Position numbers and translations under genes: made by a program. The notes beneath the pieces are model-generated. The model did not search any database. It saw nothing but the letters and a program-made list of their open reading frames with translations, and was not told the DNA's origin. Below are positions 57,055 through 64,000 of a DNA stretch of 64,000 nt, piece by piece. Location: assembly GCF_963667555.1 (NCBI RefSeq), contig NZ_OY763421.1, positions 3,229,618 through 3,293,617 on the forward strand, in the 5' to 3' direction. Position 1 is the stretch's first letter. Every line of letters starts with the position of its first letter. Origin of the DNA: an uncultured Methanolobus sp. (GTDB lineage Archaea; Halobacteriota; Methanosarcinia; Methanosarcinales; Methanosarcinaceae).

Positions 57055-59700
57055 TTAGTTCACCTCCTTACCGGTGACTCTCCTGACGATACGGTGGATC
57101 GCTTCAGGTTTACTATAGTCACTCTTTGTGGAGTCAATTCCATCTTCTCCATACTTGAACTGGACAATGACACCACGTGTCTCTCTTACAGAACCGTCAT
57201 ACTGGACCTCAAGATCCTGCAATGCGTTAACAAGTCTCCTCTGCAGGTAACCTGACTGGGAAGTACGAACCGCAGTATCTACAAGACCTTCACGACCTCC
57301 AATTGCGTGGAAGAAATATTCGGTCGGGTTCAGTCCACTCTTGTAACTTGCCTTTACGAAACCGTGAGCATCTGCACCAAGGTCACCCTTGTCAAAGTGA
57401 GGGAGTGTCCTTCCTGCATATCCTCTTCTGATCCTTTCACCACGAACCGCCTGTTGTCCGACACAGGCAGCCATCTGAGTAAGGTTAAGCATTGAACCTC
57501 TTGCTCCTGACTTTGCCATGAGCACCGCAGAGTTCTCAAGACCAAGCTGCTTACCAGCAATGTTACCCGTCTGGTCACGAGCCTTACCGAGTTCCTGCAT
57601 GATCTTCATTTCAATTGTTTCATCAAGGGTACGTCCTGGCAATGGTTCAAGTTCTTTTGCTTCGTATGCTTCAATGAGCTTCTGCACTCTGTCTTCCGCC
57701 TCATTCAGGAGATTACCTATCTGCACCTTTGCAGTGACTGGTATATCTTCATCACTTATTCCGAAACTAAGGCCTGTCTTCATCACACCGCGGATAGCAA
57801 GTCTTGTAAAGTCATCTACGAACTTTGCACCAGCTTCAGGGCTGTATTCCTTCATGACCTTATCGAGGATCTTACCTTTGAAAGCACCAATTGCCTGTTC
57901 GTCAATGGTACCCTGGAGCATTTCTCCATCTTCTATGACCACATATGCGTCATATTCACATTCCTTCTTCTTACAGGTATCACACTTGAAACATGCCTGT
58001 GCAGGGAATTCCAGGTAAAGTCCTTTTGGAAGGATCTGACTGAAGATCTGCTTACCGTTCCACAATGGTTCTCCGCTTTCGGAGTGGCTTGCAGGTTCCG
58101 GCAAATCTCTTATGTCTGACTTTCTGAGAAGTTCAAGAGCTGCATTCTTTGTGATCTTGTTCTCATTCCTTGTAAGCAGGAAAAGACCTGAAATGTGGTC
58201 GTGTATACCGCCGATGATAGGTCCGCCGAAACGTGGTGACAGGATGTTCTCCTGAACCTGCATGAGAATGCTTGCTTCTGCTCTTGATTCTTCGGTCTGC
58301 AGAACGTGCATGTTCATTTCGTCACCGTCAAAGTCAGCGTTGTATGGTGGACATACTGCCGGGTTAAGCCTGAATGTCTTGAAAGGAAGTACCTTTACCC
58401 TGTGGGCCATGATACTCATCTTGTGAAGAGAAGGCTGCCTGTTAAAGAGGACGATGTCGCCGTCCATAAGCTGTCTTTCAACAGTCCATCCGACCTCTAT
58501 TTTCTCTGCAAGCTCTTCCTTGTTAATTTCAGAAACTCTGATACGTCTTCCGTCATCACGGATCGCATAGTTTGCACCAGGGTGAACTTCGCTGCCACGC
58601 TGCACGTACATACGGAGAAGCTCAATGTTCCTTGTTGTGACCTTTTCAGGAATGGTCATCTGCATTGCCATTGCAAAAGGAACACCCAATTCATTGATAC
58701 TAAGGTTTGGATCAGGTGAAACTACGGTACGTGCTGAGAAGTTAACACGCTTACCGGACAAACTTCCTCTGAAACGTCCTTCCTTACCCTTAAGACGCTG
58801 TGTGAGGGTCTTGAGAGGTCTTCCTGATCTGTGTCTGGCAGGAGGTACACCTGATACTTCATTATCGAAGAATGTTGTAACATGGTACTGGAGCAATTCC
58901 CACAGGTCTTCAATAATAAGCTGTGGCGCACCAGCATCCCTGTTCTCCTGGAATCTCTGGTTAATTCTGATAATATCTACAAGCTTGTGGGTCAGGTCGT
59001 CTTCACTGCGCTGACCGGATTCAAGTGTAATTGAAGGTCTGACAGTTACCGGTGGTACTGGAAGAACTGTGAGGACCATCCATTCAGGCCTTGCGCTTGC
59101 AGGATCCATTCCAAGAACTTTTACATCTTCATCAGGGATGTTCTCAAAGCGGTCGCGTATCTCGGTTGGAGTAAGCTTGTGACCGTCTTCTACATAGTCG
59201 CTTGGTTTTTCGAACTTGATCTCAAGCTGTTCGGTTGAACAGTATGGGCAGGTCTTAGACTTGCGTGCTTCTTTGAATACTTCATTGATGATGCTGTCCG
59301 GGAGGTGTCCCATGTCCTTGCAAGTGCTTAACTGGTCAAGGAACTCCTGCTTCTTACTTGCATCAAGAAGAAGTCTGCTACAGTTGCGGCAGACTGAACG
59401 CAGTGTCTTGCGTATCGTCTTGTTAAAACCAACATGGATAACAGGAGCTACAAGGTCAATGTGTCCGAAGTGTCCCGGACATTCTCCTGCTCGGCTGCCA
59501 CAGGTCTTACATTTAAGACCCGGGTCGATAACTCCAAGGCGAAGGTCCATAAGACCCATGTCAATTGGATAACCGTCGTCGTCATAGGTGTCAGCGGTAA
59601 TAATTGCTGTTACACTCATCTTCCTTACTTCTTTAGGAGAGAGCAGACCGAATTTAATTGCGCCAACCCTTTTTGGAATTGATGGAATATCATTATGCAT
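57055..59700 (-). CDS. rpoA1: RNA polymerase subunit A'
   Basis: An 881-aa catalytic subunit. I chose ATG 59700 (MHNDIPSIPKRVG), preceded by AAGGAGAG at about 8 bases; the upstream extension overlaps B' and lacks homology. Zinc-binding CKTCGSRAGECPGHFGHI (about 60-77) and the catalytic NADFDGDEMN (Mg-binding Asp triad, about 455-464) are intact. The bridge-helix region follows. Overlap or close spacing with B' (13 bases) fits the conserved operon. Confidence 0.98.
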   Translation of the reverse strand: MHNDIPSIPKRVGAIKFGLLSPKEVRKMSVTAIITADTYDDDGYPIDMGLMDLRLGVIDPGLKCKTCGSRAGECPGHFGHIDLVAPVIHVGFNKTIRKTLRSVCRNCSRLLLDASKKQEFLDQLSTCKDMGHLPDSIINEVFKEARKSKTCPYCSTEQLEIKFEKPSDYVEDGHKLTPTEIRDRFENIPDEDVKVLGMDPASARPEWMVLTVLPVPPVTVRPSITLESGQRSEDDLTHKLVDIIRINQRFQENRDAGAPQLIIEDLWELLQYHVTTFFDNEVSGVPPARHRSGRPLKTLTQRLKGKEGRFRGSLSGKRVNFSARTVVSPDPNLSINELGVPFAMAMQMTIPEKVTTRNIELLRMYVQRGSEVHPGANYAIRDDGRRIRVSEINKEELAEKIEVGWTVERQLMDGDIVLFNRQPSLHKMSIMAHRVKVLPFKTFRLNPAVCPPYNADFDGDEMNMHVLQTEESRAEASILMQVQENILSPRFGGPIIGGIHDHISGLFLLTRNENKITKNAALELLRKSDIRDLPEPASHSESGEPLWNGKQIFSQILPKGLYLEFPAQACFKCDTCKKKECEYDAYVVIEDGEMLQGTIDEQAIGAFKGKILDKVMKEYSPEAGAKFVDDFTRLAIRGVMKTGLSFGISDEDIPVTAKVQIGNLLNEAEDRVQKLIEAYEAKELEPLPGRTLDETIEMKIMQELGKARDQTGNIAGKQLGLENSAVLMAKSGARGSMLNLTQMAACVGQQAVRGERIRRGYAGRTLPHFDKGDLGADAHGFVKASYKSGLNPTEYFFHAIGGREGLVDTAVRTSQSGYLQRRLVNALQDLEVQYDGSVRETRGVIVQFKYGEDGIDSTKSDYSKPEAIHRIVRRVTGKEVN

Positions 59701-59713
59701 TTTGAATCTCTCC

Positions 59714-61528
59714 TTATACGGCGTCCTCGAGTTGCAGTCTTGGAGCCACGCCAAGGGATTTGATCTCGTCAAGCAGCAGTTTGAATGCGTAACTCATCTC
59801 TACAGGGTGGATGTCAGTCTCAGCACCACAGTTGGCGCAGTATCTGATATTTCTCTTCCTGTCAAAGGTTGCGATCATTCCACAGTGTCCACATACCAGT
59901 TCTACTACCTTGTCAGACTCATCAAGGAGTCTTTCTTTCAGTGTCATTGCAGCACCGTGGCCGATAAGCACATCACGCTCCATTTCTCCGAAACGCAGAC
60001 CTCCTTCACGGGCACGACCTTCAGTTGGCTGCCTTGTAAGCACCTGTACAGGTCCTCTTGACCTGGCGTGCATCTTGGATGCTACCATGTGGTGCAGTTT
60101 CTGGTAAAGGATAACTCCTACGAACACATCTGCCTGGATCTTCTTTCCGGTAACACCGTCGAAGAATACTTCCTTTCCCGTGTGTGCGAATCCGTGGGTC
60201 TTGAGAGCTGCACGAAGATCATCTTCGTTCTCTCCGGAGAATGCAGTTGCATTAACTCTCCTTCCTTCCATGGAGCCGACCTTTCCACCAATCATCTCAA
60301 GCACGTGACCGACAGTCATACGTGAAGGAATTGCGTGTGGGTTGATTACAAGGTCAGGAACCATTCCTTTCTCTGTGAATGGCATGTCAGCAAATGGTAC
60401 GATAAGTCCGATAACTCCCTTCTGACCGTGTCTTGATGCGAACTTGTCGCCGATCTCCGGGATTCTCTGGTCTCTTATCTTTACTTTTGCAAGACGTGTT
60501 CCGTTTATGGATTCTGTAAGAATGACTGTGTCAACGACTCCTTTCTCGTTGGAACGCATGGTAATTGCACTTTCTCTGCGCTGCTCAACGGTGATTCCGA
60601 AGTCGGACTGTTCCTCAAGGAAACGTGGCGGACTTGTCTTTCCGATAAGTACGTCGTTTGGACCTACTCTTGTCTCAGGGTTTACAAGACCATCGATGTC
60701 AAGGTTTGCGTATGCTTCAGGGCTACGTGCACCTCTGAACTCAGAGTCAGGGATCTCGAACTTGTCTTCCTGTCCACCTGGATAACGTCTTTCTTCACCC
60801 TCGAAGGTTCTGAGGAAGTGACTTCTTCCAAGTCCTCTCTCAATGGAACCCTTGTTGAAGACCAGTGCGTCTTCAATATTGTGTCCTTCGTAAGACATGA
60901 CTGCCACAACGAAGTTCTGACCGGCTGGTCTGTCATCGAAATGGATTGATTCACAGGTCTGGGTTCTTACCATTGCACGCTGTGGGTAGTGCAAAAGGTG
61001 TGCACGTGTGTCAGGTCTGAGCTTGGTGTTGGATGTTGAAACACCGATACACTGCTTGACCATCGCTGCACCCATTGTGTTACGTGGGGATGCGTTGTGT
61101 TCAGGATATGGTACCATTCCTGTACATATACCGAGCATAAGTCCCGGATTGATCTCCATGTGAGTGTGGTTCTCAGTGATATGGTCCTTGTAAAGTGCGA
61201 TAAAAGCATTCTCTTCTTCTTCAGAGTCAAGGTACTCTATTTTTCCTGCTTTTGTAAGTTCGGAATATGCCATCTTGCCTTCTGCAAGGAGTTCGATCTC
61301 CTCATCAGATACAAGAGCTTCTCCATTCTTTACAACGAACAGTGGTCTCCTTGCGCGACCCATATCAGTGTTGATCAGTACTTCGTGGATGTCTTCATAA
61401 TAAGTAACATTGATCTGTTCTGACATCAGTCCTGACCTGCGCTGCTCTCTGATATTCGCTACCAGTTCTGCAGGGTCTGTGTGTGTTCCTACGAGTTCCC
61501 CGTTAAGGAAAACTTTAGCTTCATTCAT
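59714..61528 (-). CDS. rpoB1: RNA polymerase subunit B'
   Basis: A 604-aa C-terminal half of the second-largest subunit. I chose ATG 61528 ([10 protein letters not shown]), seven bases after GGGAGGA; it overlaps the B'' stop by eight bases. Conserved blocks: GYNIEDA-like [31 protein letters not shown] (about 370-382), and the zinc-binding CGHCG with CANCG near the end (about 555-585). The B''/B' split is characteristic of methanogens and some other euryarchaea, so it is not a frameshift. Confidence 0.97.
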   Translation of the reverse strand: MNEAKVFLNGELVGTHTDPAELVANIREQRRSGLMSEQINVTYYEDIHEVLINTDMGRARRPLFVVKNGEALVSDEEIELLAEGKMAYSELTKAGKIEYLDSEEEENAFIALYKDHITENHTHMEINPGLMLGICTGMVPYPEHNASPRNTMGAAMVKQCIGVSTSNTKLRPDTRAHLLHYPQRAMVRTQTCESIHFDDRPAGQNFVVAVMSYEGHNIEDALVFNKGSIERGLGRSHFLRTFEGEERRYPGGQEDKFEIPDSEFRGARSPEAYANLDIDGLVNPETRVGPNDVLIGKTSPPRFLEEQSDFGITVEQRRESAITMRSNEKGVVDTVILTESINGTRLAKVKIRDQRIPEIGDKFASRHGQKGVIGLIVPFADMPFTEKGMVPDLVINPHAIPSRMTVGHVLEMIGGKVGSMEGRRVNATAFSGENEDDLRAALKTHGFAHTGKEVFFDGVTGKKIQADVFVGVILYQKLHHMVASKMHARSRGPVQVLTRQPTEGRAREGGLRFGEMERDVLIGHGAAMTLKERLLDESDKVVELVCGHCGMIATFDRKRNIRYCANCGAETDIHPVEMSYAFKLLLDEIKSLGVAPRLQLEDAV

Positions 61529-63164
61529 CGAGAAGTCCTCCCATGTCATCTAATGAGTCAGAATAGTTCGTGTACCCGATCGGTTCCGGCTTATCGTCGT
61601 CTGATACGTTCCTTACTTCTATGTCTTCCATGTAGTCATCAAGTTCCTCGTCATACTCAGGGAGTGCTTTAAGGGATGAATTAAGGACTGCCTTCACTAC
61701 GCCAAGGTCGTAGAGGATGCTCTTGATCTTCTTGTCTTCCTCGGTTCCGGTGGAAAGCTCTACCATCTGCGCAAAGTTCTTCACAAGACCACAGTTTGGA
61801 CCTTCTGGAGTCTCCGATGGACAGAGTCTGCCCCATTGTGTCGGGTGCAGGTCACGAGCTTCGAAGTGTGGCTGTGCCCTTGAGAGCGGGGAGATCACAC
61901 GTCTGAGGTGAGACAGAGTTGAGATGTAATCTGTCCTGTCAAGGAGCTGTGATACACCGGTCCTTCCGCCTACCCAGTTACCTGTTGCAAGTGGGTGCTG
62001 GAGCCTGTCGGTGAGTACGTCTGCCCTTACAAGTGTGATGACATTTAGCTCACGGTTTCTCATGTTTGCTCTTTCAAGCTGGTATTTTATGTCCCTTGAG
62101 AGCCTGTTGAATGCGACCCTGAACAGGTCTTCCATGAGGTCGCCGGTAAGTTTCAGTCTCTTGTTTGAATAGTGGTCCTTGTCATCCGGATTACGCCTTC
62201 CAAGAGCAAGTTCAAAACAGGATTCGGCCATTCTTCCAAGGAAGTTTGCCTTTGCCGCCCTGTCGCGTGGTTCGTTTCCAAGGTGTGGTAAAAGGTATCT
62301 GTCAATGACGTAGTTCGCACGTTTGATCTGGTAGTCCCTTGCCTGTCCGGAAGCTACTCTTGAACCGATCTTCTCCATTGCATCTTCAATGTTGTCGACC
62401 TCTGCCTCTTCAAGGTTCTCGAACATGAACTTCATGATCTCAGGGTCAGTGGATACTGCCTTAACGAGTTCTTCGTCAGTCTCAACACCGAGTGCCCTCA
62501 TGAGTGTGATGAAGTTAAGACGGCCTGAAATTGATGGGAATGAGACTTCAAGAAGTGATTTTCTTCCTCTCTCAACTACTACAAGTGCTCTGTATCCTCT
62601 TCTCTGTGAGAATACCTTTGAGACTTCTATCATGTCACCGTATCTCTCGCCGAATTCAGTGAGGATCTTGTTAGGAGCGAGGTCTTCCAGTGTCATGACC
62701 ACACGCTCGGTACCGTTGATAATGAAATATCCTCCCGGATCAAGTGGGTCCTCACCGTATTTGACCATCTCTTCCTCGCTAAGCTCTGTGAGGTTACAGA
62801 TGTCGGATTTGATCATGACTGGAAGCTGTCCTATTTTTGCTTCCTGTGGTTCCTTCTCCTCATCATTCTCAACAACACTCATCTGGAGGTAGAGTGGTGC
62901 GGAATAGGAAAGGTTTCTGAGCCTTGCTTCGTTAGGATAGAGGTTTTCGATAGCTCCATCCGCTTCCTTGACAACAGGATTTTCAACGCGGATATTGCCC
63001 AATTTAATATATGTGTCTTCAAGGTCAGTCTCGATGATCTTCTGTTCATCGATGATCTTTTGAAGACCACTCTCCAGAAACTTATTGTAGGAATCTATGT
63101 GATGCTGTACGATCTTATCTTTCGTGAAAAACGAACGTGGGATCTGTCCTTTGGTTAACGCTAT
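61521..63164 (-). CDS. rpoB2: RNA polymerase subunit B''; start codon probably ATA
   Basis: A 547-aa N-terminal half of the second-largest subunit, carrying the lobe and protrusion regions and the conserved [26 protein letters not shown] fork area near the C-terminus. The first ATG/GTG/TTG in frame is TTG 63002, which would remove about 54 conserved residues ([20 protein letters not shown] and the segment after it). The frame is open up to a stop near 63185, and the only plausible starts are ATA 63164 or ATC 63167, with AAGGTG about 6 bases upstream. I infer ATA. It is the second protein gene of the operon, after rpoH. Confidence 0.9.
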   Translation of the reverse strand: MALTKGQIPRSFFTKDKIVQHHIDSYNKFLESGLQKIIDEQKIIETDLEDTYIKLGNIRVENPVVKEADGAIENLYPNEARLRNLSYSAPLYLQMSVVENDEEKEPQEAKIGQLPVMIKSDICNLTELSEEEMVKYGEDPLDPGGYFIINGTERVVMTLEDLAPNKILTEFGERYGDMIEVSKVFSQRRGYRALVVVERGRKSLLEVSFPSISGRLNFITLMRALGVETDEELVKAVSTDPEIMKFMFENLEEAEVDNIEDAMEKIGSRVASGQARDYQIKRANYVIDRYLLPHLGNEPRDRAAKANFLGRMAESCFELALGRRNPDDKDHYSNKRLKLTGDLMEDLFRVAFNRLSRDIKYQLERANMRNRELNVITLVRADVLTDRLQHPLATGNWVGGRTGVSQLLDRTDYISTLSHLRRVISPLSRAQPHFEARDLHPTQWGRLCPSETPEGPNCGLVKNFAQMVELSTGTEEDKKIKSILYDLGVVKAVLNSSLKALPEYDEELDDYMEDIEVRNVSDDDKPEPIGYTNYSDSLDDMGGLLDE

Positions 63165-63236
63165 GATAGCACCTTCTTTATGTGGTTATTATGTTTATTG
63201 CAAAAAAGCCCTGTCTGAATAATGTGAATATCGCAT

Positions 63237-63473
63237 TCAAGCGATAACAAGTCGATAGTAGAATGCTTCGCCGGCGGTCTGACTGATGCGTGTTATCTTA
63301 ACGACGTCTCCAACCTGTGCCCCAATTTCCTGAATAACCGGATCAACAACCTTTATTTTAGGTAGCTGTTCCTTCTCAATGGCATATTGCTTTAAAACAG
63401 ATTTAAGTTCATCTTCCAACATTATTTCATGTTTAGGGATCAACTGGTGGTCGAGCAGGCTAAATTTTCTCAA
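63237..63473 (-). CDS. rpoH: RNA polymerase subunit H
   Basis: A 78-aa archaeal RpoH (Rpb5 C-terminal equivalent), part of the lower jaw of the enzyme. LLDHQLIPKHEIMLEDELKSVL (about 6-27) and LPKIKVVDPVIQEIGAQVGDVVKITR (about 37-62) are diagnostic. It starts with TTG at 63473, nine bases after GGGAGGAG. It is the first protein gene of the RNA polymerase operon and follows tRNA-Lys by 55 bases. Confidence 0.95.
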   Translation of the reverse strand: MRKFSLLDHQLIPKHEIMLEDELKSVLKQYAIEKEQLPKIKVVDPVIQEIGAQVGDVVKITRISQTAGEAFYYRLVIA

Positions 63474-63530
63474 TATATTACTCCTCCCTCAAAAATGTGA
63501 ACGTGAGCACTCCTGTGCAAAGTGTGATGG

Positions 63531-63604
63531 CGGGCTCGTAGGGATTTGAACCCTAGGCCGTCTGGTTAAAAGCCAGACGCTCTGCCTGACTGAGCTACGA
63601 GCCC
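63531..63604 (-). tRNA. tRNA-Lys (anticodon TTT)
   Basis: A complete cloverleaf on the minus strand. Acceptor GGGCTCG pairs with CGAGCCC. D-arm has GCTC and GAGC. Anticodon stem GTCTGG/CCAGAC encloses a loop with TTT. T-arm AGGG-TTCAAAT-CCCT. Discriminator G at 63531 is followed by an encoded CCA (63528-63530). No intron. It directly precedes rpoH. Confidence 0.95.
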
Positions 63605-64000
63605 AATATGTTGGGTGGATTTGCTGAGGCTGCTTCACGTTCATCGACTTCGGTGTAGCGGGTGATAAAAGCACTTTTAGTATATATAGTTTTCGTGCTT
63701 CCCCGTTGCGTTCGAACTTCTATAACATCCAAGGAGTTACTATTACTTATATCTTTTTTATAGATGTATGCTTAATTTAATGCAAAAACAGAATGTTTAT
63801 ATTCTATTATTCCCGCTTTTTACAAAGTAGCCTATTCATGTGGTTAATTTCTCCCTCTCCACAGGCCACTCCTGAATTACTCCTGCTATATTGGTACTTA
63901 ATAGTACTTAAAGTAGCAACAGAATCCCGACACCTTCGGTTAGCACCTATGTCGTATCTGATCAGGATATAAAAAAGAAAAAAAGATGGATGACAAGTTT
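63605..64000. other. Upstream region of tRNA-Lys / RNA polymerase operon
   Basis: No gene is recognised in these 396 bases. A TATA-like ACTATATATACT on the minus strand (about 63681-63692) is the probable promoter for tRNA-Lys and the operon behind it, with a leader of about 50 bases. The rest is AT-rich; near 63930-63955 there is a short inverted repeat (CGACA/TGTCG) of unknown meaning. Confidence 0.5.

Noticed and set aside
59714..63164. Frameshift splitting RNA polymerase subunit B
   Set aside because: Separate B'' and B' genes are normal in methanogens. The overlap has a ribosome binding site for B', so it is a real gene boundary.

Overview
The window is archaeal and points to a methylotrophic methanogen of the Methanosarcinales, probably close to Methanolobus or Methanococcoides. 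The evidence is the split archaeal RNA polymerase operon (H, B'', B', A', A'') followed by L30e, NusA-like, S12, S7, EF-2, EF-1alpha and S10. A corrinoid protein/methyltransferase pair, several archaeal histidine kinases with MRHD/LRHD H-boxes, a CGGC protein and a small siroheme reductase agree with this. The genus is inferred; no 16S gene is present.

Layout. 1-10.7 kb: the 5' two-fifths of a 7TM hybrid histidine kinase, a short uvrA 3' relic, an AT-rich PHP/SMC-like ATPase gene (TrlF-like, probably defensive), a complete paralogue of the kinase, and uvrA. The kinase/uvrA order on both sides of the ATPase suggests duplication plus insertion. 10.9-18.8 kb: a PKD surface protein, a flavodoxin, a 64-aa Cys protein, an AT-rich DUF3644 gene, a 1015-aa FAD/FeS oxidoreductase with an odd Met/Pro tail, and divergent pyruvate kinase. 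18.8-25.7 kb: tandem kinases with PhnD-like sensor domains, a GXGXG protein/ferredoxin/CGGC cluster, a siroheme reductase, a divergent HxlR regulator and PspC. 25.8-34 kb: a PEBP lipoprotein, glycerate 2-kinase, a candidate structured RNA behind paired palindromic operators, tRNA-Arg, an alpha/beta hydrolase, a triple cupredoxin-like protein, a FilR1-type regulator, a 52-aa protein, a HAD phosphatase and a geranylgeranyl-reductase-like flavoprotein.

34-42.1 kb: an ACT-domain regulator divergent from a homocitrate/Re-citrate synthase-type enzyme, a DUF234 ATPase flanked by direct repeats, a bacterial-type monomeric isocitrate dehydrogenase, a TatD-like hydrolase, and a COG2522 regulator whose promoter carries the same 12-bp palindrome as the 28.2-kb RNA candidate. 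42.3-49.8 kb: a ThiF/MoeB-like enzyme, then corrinoid protein, UroD-type methyltransferase and DUF1638 sensor kinase in one tight operon, a MASE3 kinase, and a DUF1641/sulfide-quinone-reductase-like pair. 50-63.6 kb: the transcription/translation operon on the minus strand, headed by tRNA-Lys.

The strongest candidates for something undescribed are: (i) the regulator/palindrome/RNA circuit linking 42.1 kb and 28.2 kb; (ii) the operon coupling a corrinoid methyltransferase pair to a DUF1638 histidine kinase; (iii) three genes whose conserved N-termini lie upstream of every ATG, GTG or TTG and appear to start at ATA or ATT. All homology statements come from reading the sequence and knowing the families; no database search was run.
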